A DNA stretch of 64,000 nt from Quillaja saponaria (GCA_029379385.1 CM055611.1:6386001-6450000), one strand, 5' to 3'. Positions 1-14,342 are shown, counted from the first letter of the stretch. A program made the numbers and translations. The notes: generated by a model not told the origin, from the letters alone.

Positions 1-2530
1 CCTTGTATTATTGGTTAACTTCTTTTAAGGTCCTGCTACTAAGAAAAATATAACCACAAAAGAGGAGTGAGTCCTACGGACACCGTGAGTGGAAAATCGT
101 ACCCAAAGGGTACAAGCATCACACAACACAAGCGTATAACATATGTCATAACTTCATATAAAAATTTTCATATCTTGATTCACATTACACATATATATTG
201 TAATCATCATAAATTCACAATTTACATGATACACAGGATCACAAATTTATCAGAGCAATGATATCAAACAAAGCAACCAAAGAGACAACGAGTAACTCAG
301 CCCCACACAACATTAGCAACCCCTGCAGGGCATTTACACGTTTGCACAACAGATTAATCTTCGTACATAATCCATCCTACTAGGGCTGGGCACTCAGTAA
401 AAAAAAAAAAAAAAAAAAAAAAATACATATTTATCATAATCATAATTTCTCGTGATTTTAAGTCAGAATATCCTAGGTGCATCTGGATCTCATTTTCAGA
501 GGTAAATTCATTTCTCAGAACAAAAAAAAAATTTCTATATCTTGACCCTTATCAACCACAGACAATTTCAACAAACATGATTCAGTTAACTCACTAAAAT
601 ATTGTACTAACACATACACTTAAATACACATACAATTTAACATAATAATCTAGCCCCTAAAGACAACAATTAACCACTCACCCGTAATCGATTCCATTCA
701 TCACTCATATTTGAGTCCACGTGTCTTATCAGGTCCACATTAGAATCAGGAACTCAAAATTCATATTTCCAAATAATTAGTTCATAAACGTTATTATTAT
801 AATCTTTTAATTACTAAGCTTATATCTCAACTTATATAGGTTTCTTTATGAAAGTTTTATATTAAGCTATTATATGTCAATTAATATGAATTGGATTTTA
901 TGTGATAAGGTTAATAATGAAGAGACATTTTAAATGTCTTGACAATGCATAGGGCATAAGGAAACTATTAGTAAATATAGAAAGCACTAGTGAGTTAGAG
1001 ATGTTGAAACTGTCCAAACTTGGGGTTTGGACCAGTGTCAACTTTAATGGTAGTATCTTTCTCTAGAAAATTATGAATCCGGTTTCATAAAATATATAAA
1101 ATACTAGGCACATGTACCTTTATAATGGTACAACGTTTGTAATTTTTAGGTATGTATATCAATACAATTTATTCTTTGAAGTTGCATCAAATTTTACAAA
1201 ATGTAGGATTTTGACACCTATGACCTTATCTTAATTAAAATTACTTAATGACTACTTAATACCATTCCTCTACTCAATTCTTAATCCAACTTCTCATCTA
1301 ATTTTTATAAGGACTAAAAGAATAACACTTAACTTCAAAGAAATCATTAACCATAATAGAAACAAAAGTTGTTAAAACCAACCCTCAATAAAATGATAAT
1401 CAAGTTTAATGAAAGGAGATTATTACCATCATTAATTGAAGGAACTCCAAGGACCTCCAACCCATAAACGGCAAAAAACAAAAAAAAGGAAAGAAATGAA
1501 ATTACCACAAGACTTGGCTGCCACAAAACCCATACAAATAGCAACTACACTGACGGTAGAACATGGAATTTAAGATTGAAGTTGCAGCACCAAACTGTCC
1601 CCCAACTCCAGCACATGCCTACAACTTACATAAGAAGGTTGTATATTCGGAGGAACAAGGGAAACGCACACAAAAAAATCAAGGGGAAAGAATTGCCTAC
1701 AAAGACAAGGAAGAAGGCTAACTCATAACCAAGGTTACAAACCACCATCCAAGACAAGCAAAATTGATACACCAAATAGCCACAAGATCAACGACCAAGT
1801 CAAGCAAAACAGGTTCACCAACCAGCTCAATTAACCTTACAAAAAAAAAAAAAAAAAAGGCAGCCACAATACAAGAGATGCATAGCTAAACAAAGGACAA
1901 AGGCTGAAATATTTTTTCCTTACCACCTCAACTAATTTCACGGCCAGAAATAAGAGAGGGATAACAACCATAAATGGATGAGCAAGCTGTAATTGGAGGA
2001 AAACGCATAGCAAACAAGGGTTGATTACCTTGTTGCTTTTTTATGCCATCACGGTTGAAAAACTAAAGGAAAGAAACGTCAATTAAGGCAACCACATGGC
2101 AGAGGCAAATTTGGAGCTATAGAGAACTCGGTAGCTTGAAAGAAAGATCAAGAAATGGAAGTTTCGTGAATGAGGAAAAAGAAAGCATAACAAAGGAAAT
2201 TTCATGGGGAAAAATCGGCCAAGTCAAAGAAATAAAAGGAAATAAAGAAAAGAAATAAGGAGGAAAAGAAACAAAAAGTAAAAATAAGTCTTGATCAATT
2301 TTTTTTATTTTTTTTTGAAATATGTGGTGGAAACTCCTCCAACAATTTTGTCTATACTTGCTTATTTATTCATATATGTATATTTTTACTTTTTGGTTTA
2401 TTAACATGTGGTGTAAATTTATTCTTAGTTTTATGTATGTATATATATTTATATACAAATGTGTTAGTTGTATTTTTTACTTATTCCATTTGCTTGTGAA
2501 GGAGATTAAATCTTGATATATTTATATCTA
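1..2530 (+). repeat. Relic of long-LTR family, copy A (5' end outside window)
   Basis: Bases 1-1250 match bases 11575-12830 over their whole length, including the stretch TGAGTCCTACGGAC followed by GTGAGTGGAAAATCGTACCC and the later CTGTCCAAACTTG. The second copy lies in a solo LTR with recognisable ends, so this is probably the same LTR with its start beyond the window edge. Similarity fades after about 1250, although a gene-free purine-rich stretch continues. No pol or gag coding is visible. Short ORFs here look like chance. Confidence 0.55.
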
Positions 2531-2559
2531 TACATTAATTACTCACTCACTTGAATTTA

Positions 2560-3350
2560 CTTTATTACAGTATTATTTACTTTACAACAACCAGTACACA
2601 ACATTTTTTTTTTCCGTTATCGTGTTATGAGAGTTGTAACAATACGTACGAAAATATAGAAAATGTAAAATCAAACAAATATAATTCAAGTAATCCAATA
2701 TACACACAAGTCAATCAAAGCATCCAAAAGAGTTAATCGGAGTAACTCAACACCTACACACTAAATACGCATCCTCCTTAGGGAATTTTTGCTCCTACAC
2801 ACCAAGAATAGATATAACTTCTCATATATCCTCCCAGGGCTGAGTTGCTACGAATATCAAATAGTCAAATCAATTCATCCTAGGTGCACCCAGGTTTCTA
2901 TTTCATATATAAAAATTAATTTCATTGGCCCTCATCAAACACAATACAATTAATACGAGAATGTCAACAATACATAATTTAATCAATTAATTTAATTTTA
3001 ATACTAAACATTCATCTTTGAAAAATATATAAAAATATTAACAAAAATACACTGAAACAATTAATCACTACACAGTAGCAACCAAAGAGTAATGTTTCTC
3101 ACTCACAAGGCTCATGAATTTTGTGTATCATTCATTCTTGAATTTAAGGGTGGCAATTGATCAACCACATGTTCCAGAGTTGAAAATCATAAATTCAAGC
3201 ATTGCTTAGTTTATCAATTCCATAGGTTATAATTCTCTAATTATCATAACCTACATATGTCAATTTCCAACCATGACTAAACGTTAACTTCTCTTATACA
3301 TTTTATCGAATATCTTAAAGGCATAATTCATTCAATTTCATTTATGTATA
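2560..3350 (+). repeat. Partial copy C of the same LTR family
   Basis: Segment 2730-2960 repeats the order seen in copies A and D: GAGTAACTCA, then CTAGGTGCACCCAGG, then GGCCCTCATCAAACACAA. It is more diverged than A and lacks the outer ends. It may be a separate fragment or a rearranged continuation of copy A. No coding potential was recognised. Confidence 0.45.
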
Positions 3351-3949
3351 TTTCATATGTATTCATACCAAGAAGTGAATATAAATTCATAGTTTCAGCA
3401 TTTATCACATTATAGTCTTAGGAGGCTTGCCAACCAAAGGGTGCAGCTCCTTAAGTTTGTCTAGAAAGAAATAGAAGCTTTAAGGTTGGATTTTAGAGCT
3501 ATATTAGCACCTTTCGCACATAACAAGATTTTGGAAGGTGGTGGTCGTCTTGGGCAACTAATTCGAGGTATGGTGTGTTAGAGTTGTTGTTGTTTTTTTT
3601 TTTTTTAATTTTATTTTATGGAGTTTCTTACGTTCTTGCAATCAATTATCATTGTTTTTTCAAGTTTAAGGTTGGTGGTAGAATTTGAATTTAGTTATGA
3701 ACAAAGTGCAAAAATAGAATCTTGAAAGTATTTAGTATAGAGGTTAGAGAGTGAATAGGTGTTGAATTTTCCTAATTTCAGTTTCAATTACTTTGATTAG
3801 ATAAATTAATTTCAACGTTAATAATTGGAATATAAGCAACATGCAAATTGATGAGAATTGTGTTAATTCTTGTGGGATATGTATATATATAGATATACAC
3901 ATACACACAACAATGAAAGGAATCTATGCCCTTAAGATTTTTGATAAAA

Positions 3950-6216
3950 GGCTTAAAAGAAACTAGTTGCAATGTAAGGATTAAAACTTAGTATATTCAA
4001 ATATTTGTGTTTAGAGATTAATTAAATTTGAATAAAAAGCCTAAGTACAAAAGTAAAGAATTGTTCGTTAATGTTGTAAGTTAAAGATTTAATAAAATTG
4101 AGAAGTGAGTACGAACAAAGGGTGGTTAGTTGTGGATAAAGTATTGAAAATGGAAGTTAAGTGGTTATTGAAGGTTTGCAGGGCCAACTTTTATAAGTTA
4201 GAGAAATCAGGTATTTCGAGTATTTTATGTACTGAATTAGGTTAGGAGTTCTAAAGATAAAGTATAGCTTATAGTCTTGGGATGATATCTGGAAATTTTT
4301 GTGCAAGATTTTAGGTGAGCTTTAGTTAGTCTGGAGGACTTTGTCGAGAGTTGTGGTTTGAATTAGCTTAGGATCTCTGAATAAGAATTGTTCCTAACAT
4401 ATCAATGGACAATTCTAGAGCATGAAAGGTTTTAATTTCATGTTATGTGTATTTTAGAAGTGTTGAAATTCATTGTTATGATTTTCGGGTCCTTATTGAA
4501 CATTTTTTGATGTAACTAATTTGAGGGGGCTCTTAAAGGACGATTTAGATGTGGAATTATAAGGATAAATTATTCCTAACATCTTAACAAACTATACTGG
4601 AAAGTTTCATAGTTTAGTTCCTAAGTGTGAGAATTTTATAAGCACTGGAATCCGGTTCTAGCAACCAAAAATTGTGTGTGTCCAGTTTGTGTTCATGCAG
4701 GGATTTGAATGCAATCAAGGCTAATTTTAGGATAAGTTTTTGATTAAAAAAAAAGATAGCTAACTTCATGGAGATAATGTTTGAACTTGGTTTTGTTGAA
4801 TTTGGTTAAGTATGTAAGTTGAAATCAAACATATCTCTAAGGTGATTGTGAAAATACTTAAAAGGGGTTAACTTTAAATATATGCATGAAACTTAGTATC
4901 TATAGTTTTTTTAATTAAAAGGCTATAACCTATAAAATGGACAAATTAAGTAATACTTGGAAATTTCAATTGCAAATCTAGAAAATGTTGTTAAGTCAAC
5001 GACACATGTGAATGCAAGAGAAAGTGAAGAGCAAGATTGGTAAACAGTGAGTAGATAAATGCTACCTATTGGTTGCTAGATTAATATGTTTATTTTTTAT
5101 GTATAACTGAATAGATATGTTAATATGGCAGCATAAGCATGTGTAGTATTTAATTGAGTTATTTGAAATGTGCTTGACTTGTGACTTTATTTGTGTTTGA
5201 TAAGAGCTAATAAAAATGTTTTTCTTTCCGAAATTATTTTTACTTCAAAATAGAATATGCGTGCACCTATGATACTTTTATTTGATTATTTGACATTGAT
5301 TAAAAATATTCGAATAACTCAGCCTCGGAGGTGGATTTGGGGGAGCCATGAAGATTTCAGTAATTCCATATATATTTCTATTTGGTGTGCGAGTACAAAA
5401 CTACCCGATAGGGAGATATTTGTTATGCAAGGCTGAGGTATTCTATTGGCCCTTTATGTGCTTTGAGTGTTTTGATTGCTTTGTTTGAATTGTGATTTCT
5501 AAATATTCCAATTGATTTATTCATGTTGTGTATTACTTAAATTATGATTAATTGATTTTAAGATAATTTTGTGTACGTATATGTACCCTTGAATTAAGAT
5601 ATGAAACATGGCTTCATGATATTATTTAATTGATAGTGTTCGTTATGCTTTGGTTGATGGTAGTATCCTTTGGGTACCTTTTTCTACTCACCAAGTCTGT
5701 GGGACTCACCACTCTTTTGTTGATATTTTTTTAGTAACAGGATTTTGGTATACATCATAGACAAGTTCGTGACTTGCCGATAACATGTGGAAAGGTATTT
5801 CTTCTGGACCTCATACTGGAAACCAAAGGATGAATTGCAATCACATTAGGATTTTTGGGTATTGTGATTTGTTTGTGTAAGAATCAAATTGTTATTGTTT
5901 AAGATATGAACGGTGTGGAGCTCCTTTTATATATATATATATATACTATTACTGGTGTTGCCTAGTTGAATGTGTCTAGGATATGTATGTTTATATTTTG
6001 GGCATATTCCAATTTATAGGGAACCTCTGCCAAAAAAATTTAGTAAATTATTATGTATTTTAGTAAATAACATTTGTAGCTAACTTAAGTTTTCTAAATT
6101 TTGTTTTTATTCTTTAGTTTGGTCAAGAGTCGAATTTGACTCTTCCTTTTGAAGTCAGGGTTACAGAGGGTTGGTTACCCAATCCTCCATCCAATCGTGT
6201 CTCCATGTGGGTGTGA
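3950..6216 (-). repeat. Inverted relic of the LTR family, copy B
   Basis: Read on the minus strand from 6216, the sequence begins TATCACACCC and continues with a CTCTGTAACCCTGACT-like block, GGCAGAGGTTCCCTA and a GGTGAGTCCCACAGACT block. This is the same order as the start of the solo LTR at 11164. The left limit is uncertain. Length and gene-poor content fit a decayed LTR; no coding region was recognised. Confidence 0.5.
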
Positions 6217-7739
6217 TAATAATAATGTTGGAGATGCTTCCATTGATTTACGTTTGTTATTTGGATAATGATGTTGGAGATACTTCCATTGATTTTCTTA
6301 GTTTTCATCTTAACATTTACTTTGTTATTCAAGTATTTTATTTTTCTTTCAGATTGCTTTATAGAATGGTACTTGTCATAACACCTTACCTAACGAGGTA
6401 TAGTTAGCCTATATGCACATAATATATTTTTTTGAATATGATACCTAGTTAGGGAGGGATGGCCTAACCCTGTGTGTGGGCTAACATATGTGGTAGTGAG
6501 TTTGATACCTTAGTTAGTAGGGGTTTGGCACTGACTCGTTATAACATACAGGTTCTATGGCTTGTACTGGAAATGATGAATTTGCCATTAGCCCCAATTA
6601 GCGGGGATTTGGCGCTAACTCGTTGTATCCTATAGGTATTTCGGTTTAATAATTTTGACAATGTATAATGGTTACAGGTGCTTTTAGTAAATTAGTTGTG
6701 ACAAATAGTTTATTTACATTGTTTTAAGATTTTCGTTATAACTCTTTCACCCATTGGTTGTTAATAACAGTTTATTGCTTACATTTTTAAATGTGTCATT
6801 GCATCTTATATAAACTAATTATTGATAAAACATTCGTGCTTTGGCTTGTTTTTCCACGTGCCATATTACATATCGTCTACTCACAGAGTCTTGTGACTCA
6901 CCCTTGTTAGCTTATGTTTTTTTTTTTTTTTTCCAAATAGCTAATATCTTGGATTTCAGAACCTTGTGTCGAGGAAGGTGTCTACCTAAAGTTTCTCTTT
7001 TTGGTATGCCCAAACTTTGTTTCAATTTGGGTCTACCCTACATTGAAGCTTATTGTATTCAGGATGACTGTATTTGTGTTTAGACTCCACTGTAACCTTA
7101 TTTTGTGATTCATTTTTGTTTAGACATGTGTTTTCGATCATGAATGACCATCTGTGTATTATAATGTTATTCTATCAAGTTTACAACCTTTTGATTGTCC
7201 GAATTTTAAACTAACTATTGCAGTTTCCTTTCGTTTTCAAGAATCTTTGTAGGCTTGTTTAGGTTATGGTGAATCTATGTTCACCTCGATCCATTCGTCA
7301 ATCATGGCCCTGGTTTGGGTTGTGACACTAAGCCATGTATTATATAATGCATAAGTTTAGTACACTATTAAACAATTAGGGTGTTGGGTTACTATGAGTT
7401 GTTTGTATAAAAGTCTATTTTTTTAATGTGTATGATTTTATTGGAGCAAAGCTCCCAAATTATATTGTCTATGTTATTACCTAATTGAATGTAACCAATG
7501 ATTATCTGTTTGTATTTTTAGGCATGTTCTATATTGTAGGGAATTTTTGCCCAAATTTTTAATAAATTATTATATGTTTTAATAAACAAAATTTTACAAT
7601 TAACTTCTATTTTATAAAATTAACTTTTATGTTTTGGTTTACTTAAGAGTCATATTTGTTTCTTGGTTTTGAAGTCAGGATTACAGAGGTTTAATTACCC
7701 ATTCCTCCGATCATTCATGTCTTCGTGATGGGTGTGACA
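6217..7739 (-). repeat. Nested LTR relics, copies E and F (minus orientation)
   Basis: On the minus strand, 7739 begins TGTCACACCC with the same following blocks as copies B and D (copy E). A second LTR-like start, TGTCACAACCC, appears at about 7327 and leads into its own GTGAGTCACAAGACTC block near 6890 (copy F). F therefore seems inserted into E. The pieces are short and lack coding sequence. The exact boundary between E, F and B is inferred. Confidence 0.45.
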
Positions 7740-9204
7740 AATATTGGCCTAATATTTCAATCATTGATCAAAATGACATTCTGTTTCTTCTTACATGCCT
7801 TATCCGTCTACACGATCATGCATGAATTTCTAATAATTTACAAATGAAAAGTTTCTAAGAAATAAGGTCAAGACAATCAAATAATACAAGAGAATAGTGA
7901 TTTTAATATTTATGAACAAAAATTTTCACAAAAATACAAGAGTTTTGATAAAATCTTATAAAATTTTGATGAATGGGTATGCATGAGACTCAATTAAAAT
8001 AAAATAAAATCGTAGTGATCCAATTGAAACTTTTTAAAAACAGTGACACCTTTGAAAAAATAGTAAAATTATAGGGACCAAAATATAATTTGGCCAAAAA
8101 CTTAACGGTTGATTTTTAATGTACAAAGCTATTTAATTTATTACATGGCATAAATTCATACACTTACTCTAGAAGTTCAATGACAAAGTGACTCTATGTA
8201 AGTTTTTCTCACTTAGAAAATAAGATTAATTATTAATATAAATTTAAATTAAATGATTGAGCTTAAAAATATATTTTGAATTTAGATAATGTCTTTTAAT
8301 TTTTTGTATTGTTTATTAGTTTCTATATATTTTGTGTTTACACCACTTAACATATAAGAGTATAAATATTGTTTTAATGACAAAGTAAATATCAATGGAG
8401 AAAAATATGTTTGAGGTGAAGAATGCATAAGATGGAGCCCATATAAAAGTTCATTAATATTTATATGCTTGGTTTGAACATTTCATATATAGAAGTTCAT
8501 CTTTTCCCCATAATTTATAAACATTAATTTCATGGGTACATTTATTCAATTTCATGGGTTCGAATATCTGTGAAGAAGACATATAGAGTAAAATCTTCAT
8601 AAATTCTCTAGTCCCGGTATAAATAATTAATCCATGTACATGTAAAATAACCCGACACATTTGACTGCTAAATAAAAAAATAAAAAAATTCCGTAATTTT
8701 TATGTGGTCCATAAAAATTATTTGAGATATCTATCTCTTACTATGTAATTGTGTAGCTCATATTATAAACGTAAAAAGAAAAAATTACATAATTATTTTT
8801 ATTTATCAAAAATTATAAATTTTACTATCTTTTAATTTTGATATTTCTGTAATAAAAAAATTTAAATATCTATTCCAATTCGATTAGATATTTAAACTTG
8901 AATTATAGTATGATATTTAAAAATTAAAACTATTCAATTAGAATTTCTACACATGAATTTCGACCACACACGTGGTGAAACAAGAAGTTGAGAATTTGAG
9001 ACGGAGAGAAAAAGATTGAGATCTAAGAGCGAGAGTTTTATTTTTATTTTTTTACAAGTGAAAAAAGTTATATTTTAATCTACGTTGTTAATTTTAGTTC
9101 AAGTTATTGACAATCATATATAAAAAGAAAATAATATAAAGTTTTAAAATATAATTATAATAGTAAAAAAATTCTTAAAAGAATTTAACATAATTATAAT
9201 ACTT
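7740..9204. other. AT-rich gene-free stretch
   Basis: No reading frame with family resemblance, no RNA gene and no clear repeat boundary was found here. It is AT-rich filler between the LTR relics and the MULE. Confidence 0.6.
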
Positions 9205-9530
9205 GAGCTTAAGTACATTTTTAGTCCCTATAGTTTAATTTTGAATTCAATTTGTCCCTCGAGTTTCAATCAGATAATTGGGACTACCAAATTTAATTTG
9301 TTGCAATTAAGTCCATGGTGTCAATTATTGTCTAAATAAACATCTAAAAATCTAACATTGATAAAATATAACAGACGAAAATCTTACCTAGACAAACAGT
9401 GTCTAATGTGGCAACGATTTTCTTTGCCCTCTCTCTCTTATTCCTAAAACGACCTCGTTCCTTCTATAATCTCTCCCCAAATCCTAATTCCCAAATCTGA
9501 GTTCATGTAGCCATTGTTATGGTTTCTAAT
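9205..9530 (+). repeat. Left terminal inverted repeat of the MULE
   Basis: Reverse complement of the segment at 14795-15133 with scattered mismatches and a small extra block near 9325-9370. Shared landmarks in order are TACATTTTTAGTCC, GTTTAATTTTGA, GCAATTAAGTC and AATCCTAA. Length and arrangement are typical of Mutator superfamily ends. Confidence 0.8.
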
Positions 9531-9632
9531 TATCTCTGACATTGGTTGTTCCTTTTGAAACTTACATCCAATTTCTCCTCTTTAAAGCACACAAGTTAGG
9601 ATTTTAATAGATTCTATCACGAATTTTCTAAG

Positions 9633-9854
9633 ATGGGTGGGTCTTCTTACTTAAGTGTTTTTGGGTCTTCTGCAACAATTTCTACCTCTAGTAGCTGCAT
9701 TAAAGAGGATGATTGGCAAAAATTATGTCACTGTGAGGAGTCTGCTATGCAGTATACTGCTTGGGATCACAATGCAGGTCAAAGGTACTGGGGATGCAAA
9801 AATATATAGGAATTTTATTTTGGTTGCAACTATTGCATTTGGATAGACCCATAA
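9633..9854 (+). pseudogene. GRF-type zinc finger ORF inside the MULE
   Basis: An ATG at 9633 opens a Ser-rich leader followed by LCHCEESAMQYTAWDHNAGQ and RYWGCKN. An in-frame TAG (9807-9809) is followed by EFYFGCNYCIWID and a second stop at 9852. The spacing Cys-x-Cys, then W-G-C, then G-C-x-x-x-x-W fits the GRF zinc finger found in topoisomerases, nucleases and many small plant proteins. The family role is nucleic-acid binding. The ORF lies just inside the left TIR and runs opposite to the transposase, so it is probably a second MULE gene or a captured host fragment. The internal stop makes it a likely pseudogene. Confidence 0.6.
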
Positions 9855-9899
9855 ATCAGTAAGAGGGGAAGACATGTGACACAACAACAAAGAAAAATG

Positions 9900-11158
9900 A
9901 TCAATAGCCTCTAGATCCCTTGAATCAAATAAATAGCCTTCAGTCTAGCTTTGTAAGCCACTATCTTTGAAACTCCCACATTGTATCTTTCCTTCACACG
10001 ATTCTTAATTTCAGTTAACTTTACCCTTTGGTTCACTTTCACCATATCAATAACTGTTTTAGCCATTTTCTAGGCATTGGCAAAATGGTTAGTGAAAGAC
10101 CTATTACAATTATGTTTTTCACCAACAGTTTTGACTACAAAAGTGTCCTTCCCATCCATTTTACTATATAAAATCACCCAAGGATAATACACATCCCTAT
10201 ATTCAACCTTGCATCTGACCTTATTATTATTAACAAAATTTAATTTCCTTCCATTAAGTAAACACCACTCTGATATAGCAGATTTAAACTCTGCATAATT
10301 ACTAAACTCAGTTCTTACCCTCCATACATAGTCTTTACTCATATCTTCTGCCCTATATCTATTAAGCCTTTTCTCTGCACTTTCATCTTCTTATGAACTG
10401 AGCGGGGCTAATGTTTTTACAAGAAATCTCTAGCCAACCTTCTTGCAAAAGATCTTTTCTTAACATCAAGCGTGTTGGTACTAAATAAAAATGTAAACTC
10501 CAACAATTTCTTTGTTCTCAACGCCCATATTTAGGAGGAGATACTAAGTCATCACTATTATATTCATCTTCTATATCATATTGTTGTGCAGCATGTTGTG
10601 ATGTCTCACCCTTTTGTTTTTTTCTTCTTCTGTAACTCCTTTTTGTAGTTGGTTTTCTACTTTTAGAACTTCCTGATTTTCCTAACTCCTCAACATCTTC
10701 ATCTATGTTTTGATCAAAACAATCATCATCCCCCTCTTCATAACTATCTTCTAACCTACAAGCATTCACACTGTGGTCAGAATCATTAGTGAACTCCTTA
10801 TTATCACTATCAGCACCTTTGTCTTCCTGAGTATTCAGCTTCTCAACTGAGTTATCAGCTGGAACATAAGGATCAAGTTTTACTACAAAAGCAGTGTCAA
10901 CTACATGCTCAACATATGTTTCAACAACCTTATTACCCCACAACATGGCAGCATTAACCATTTTCATGGCATCCTTGTCACTTTCAAATTCTATCAAACC
11001 ATGTGTTAATGACATGATAAGGGCTCTCCACTTCAAACTCTTAAAACTATTGTAACACATAAATTTTTCAACCATGTTCACAACTGAAAAACAAAACCAA
11101 TAATTTACATGGCAAACAAATACTTTAACAACACCATCCACATACTGCATTGCAGAAT
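9900..11158 (-). pseudogene. MULE transposase (MURA-like), N-terminal part, broken
   Basis: Minus-strand coding starts beyond the LTR insertion: an LHHRGHF block lies at about 14350-14410, and the protein resumes near 11158 with MQYVDGVVKVF. An acidic linker and a basic patch (KSRKPTTKRSYRRRKK) follow. Then comes the MuDR-type zinc region at about 10070-10342, where RVRTEFSNYAEFKSAISEW, CKVEYRDVYYPWVI and EKHNCNR are visible. A helical segment continues to about 9910 after a stop codon at the NHFANA block. The DDE catalytic domain is absent, so the relic lacks most of its C-terminus. In intact MULEs this protein binds the TIRs and catalyses cut-and-paste transposition in the nucleus. Confidence 0.75.
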
Positions 11159-11163
11159 TTTCA

Positions 11164-14100
11164 TGTCACACCCCTCATGGAGGCATGCTGGCCAGAGGAA
11201 TGGTAACCAAACCTCCGTAACCCTGACTCTTGACTCACCAATGAATGAAACTAAGAAAGTATAAAGACAAAAGTTAACCTTAATAAAACTTGTTGATTAC
11301 AACAAATCACAATTTACTGAAAATTTCGGCAGAGGTCCCTTACAATGTGGAACATGCCTTAAAATACAATCCTGTAAACTCTTTTTATTACTCAACACAA
11401 TATAAAGACAATAAGGAGCTCTGCTCCATTCACACCATCAATAAAACAAGTACTAGAATATTACATCATACCACATTTGACACCCACATTGCTAATGTGA
11501 CTGCAAACTTTCATCCTTGACTCTAAGTATGAGATTCTGAGACATACCTTGTCGTCAAATCCTTAGCAAAACCTCGCATTAACGGTTAACTTCTTTTAAG
11601 GTCCTGTTACTAAAAAAATATAACCACAGGAAAGGGGTGAGTCCTACGGACTCAGTGAGTGGAAAATCGTACCCAAATGGTACTAGCATCACACCACACA
11701 AGTATATAACATCGTAACAACATTACGTAACATTATTCATATCTTACTTCACATTGCACGTATACATTATAACGGTCATAAATTCACAATTTACATGATA
11801 CACAAGATCACAAATTTATCAGAGCAATGATATCAAACAAAACAACCAAAGGGCCAACGAGTAACCCAGCCCCACACACCAATATCACCCCCTGCCGGGC
11901 ATTTACGCGCCCGCACACCAAATTAATTTCCCGTACACAATCCATCCCATTGGGCTGAGCACTCAATTTTTTTTAAAAAAAATATATCAGAATCAGGATT
12001 TCTCACAGTTTTTAAATCAGAGTATCCTAGGTGCACCTGGACTTTTAATTTCAGAAATGAAAATCATTTTTCAGAAGATGTTCACGAGTTGGCCCTTATC
12101 AAACACAATCAATGTCAATCACAATAACCAATATCAAGCAAACATTATTCAAGCAAATTACTAAAATACTCCACTAGCTTACTTTCCGTATATCACACAT
12201 ATTCAGATAAACATATAATTACACATAATCTAGCCCCTAAAGGCAGCAATTAACCACTCACCTGTTACCCATTTCATTCGTCACTCACACTTGTGTCTAT
12301 GCGTCTCATTAGGTTCACATTGGAATCCGGAACTGAAATTCATAATTCCAAATACTACTTAGTTTATAAACGTTATTGTTATACTTTTTTACTTACTAAA
12401 CTTATATCTCAACTTATATAGGTTTATTTGGGAAAGTTTTTCTTTAAACTATTGCATGTCAATTAATATGGATTATACTTTAGGTGAAAAGGTTATCAAT
12501 GAAGAGGGCTTTAAAATATCTTGACAAAGCATATAATAGGAGAAACCATTAGAAAAGAATAGAAAGCATTTAGTGTGCTAAAAATGTTAAAGCTGTCCAA
12601 ACTTGAGGTTTGGACCAGTGTCCACTTTAACGGTCATATCTTTCTCTAGGAAACTCCGAATCCAGTTTCGTAAAATTTATAAAATACTAGACACATATAG
12701 CTTAATAATGGTATATCATTTGTAATTTTTAGATTTGTATATCAATACATTTTATTGTTTGAATTTGTATTAAATTTTGCAGCACGCAAGATTTTTGACA
12801 GCTTTGACATTACCTTAGTTAATTGAACATAAATTTCTCTAAAAAAAACTAAATCTAATTCTGTTTGTTGGGTTTATTAATAGACAATTATATCTATATT
12901 TTTTATTTAGAAAATTTTCCTAGAATATGTCATTAACCCACTCAATTACTTACATGAATCAAAAACAGGACACCACAAATTCTGTCTGATGCAGCCGTAG
13001 TCTAACATCTATAACTCACAACATATTTGGAATCAAACTACGAAATTTTTCAGACAATATCTCAAGACCATAAGCTACATTTTATATTTTGACCTCTTAA
13101 TTTAATTCTACTCCGAAGACACTCGAAATACTACGTTTCTTTCACCTACGAAATCTGTCCCTGCATCCGTTTTATAACCCTTTTTTTTTTTACCCTCATT
13201 CCCTTACAACTAATTTCATTTAGGCATTTTAACAACCACCTCAAGTGCATAATTAATTTCAAGTCATGTATATATATACATATACTTTGATAATCAAAAC
13301 AAACCCCTCACCTATAACATTACACATATTTTAAACATTAACACTTAAATTGATTTAGCAATTTAAAAGATTGAACTATGAAAATTCAGCGCCCAATTAC
13401 TCTAAAACGTCCATGTTAATCAGTTTCAAGCTTCCATTCTACACTTTTATTCTTATCAATTCCAACCCTTCATCTAAATATCAGCAACTAAGGAGGAAAA
13501 ATGAATTACAGGAAAGCAAGAAAATTACCAACCCATGGCTAGCCTAGAAGATTGGGGTGGCCGTTGGTGGAGTTGTGACTGCCCTCAATGAAGCTCTTGC
13601 TGCCATGGCTGGAGCTGCTGCCACCTTCAAGGATGGTTGTCAACACAAACAGGAAGTATCCCATGGTTGGAGAAGGAAACTAAAGAGGCTGATGTTGGAA
13701 GGAAAAGAACTAGAACTCAGTTTGTGTAAAACAGAGCTGCTACCTCACAATTGAACCTCCAAACAAGTTGCCAAACCAAACACTTGTAAGTACGTTGGAG
13801 GGTACACCTTCTTAACTACCCAAAACTCCAACATACATACACACATAACTGCATGGCTGGAACCACAGGCTGGGCAAGGAAAAAAAAACAGAAGAAGAAG
13901 AAATAAAGCTGCAACTCACCCAACCAAAACAACCTCAATGCCTAGAAAGAAAGGATTGCAAGTTGTGAGGAAGAGAAAGGGAAAGTTCTCCTGCTGCAAG
14001 AAAGTAAAGGGTTGGATAACTACCATACACCATCATCAAAGGGTGGAATTCTTGGCCAGCACAAGAGGAAAGAAAACTCCAGAAAACAGGGGAAAGTCGG

Positions 14101-14342
14101 CCAAGAATAAAAAGGAAGGAGGAGAAAAGAAAAAGAGAAAAAAAATCAAAGTCACCATTAAAAAATGGGTGGTAAACATTTATCCTTTAATTTATATATA
14201 TATATATATATGTATGTATAAATGCTGATTTTATTCCTACATGTATTTTATTATTATTAATATATATATATATTTTTTCGTTACCTAAATATTGATGTGA
14301 TTACCTTAAATAATTCTAACGTCACACTATCGAGTTATAACA
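11164..14342 (+). mobile_element. Solo LTR (3.2 kb) nested in the MULE transposase, copy D
   Basis: The segment starts TGTCACACCC and ends GTTATAACA, giving TG...CA termini. It is flanked by TTTCA (11159-11163) and TTTTA (14343-14347), a 5-bp target duplication with one mismatch. It splits the transposase between its LHHRGHF and QYVDGVVKVF blocks, which independently supports both ends. No gag, protease, reverse transcriptase or integrase is present, so it looks like one LTR left by unequal recombination. Copies A, B, C and E belong to the same family. TGTCACACCC-type long LTRs are common in plant Ty3/gypsy elements, but the lineage cannot be fixed without internal coding. Confidence 0.7.

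Noticed and set aside
13938..14228. Lysine-rich 96-codon frame
   Set aside because: It lies inside the solo LTR in a purine-rich tract, and its composition explains the open frame.
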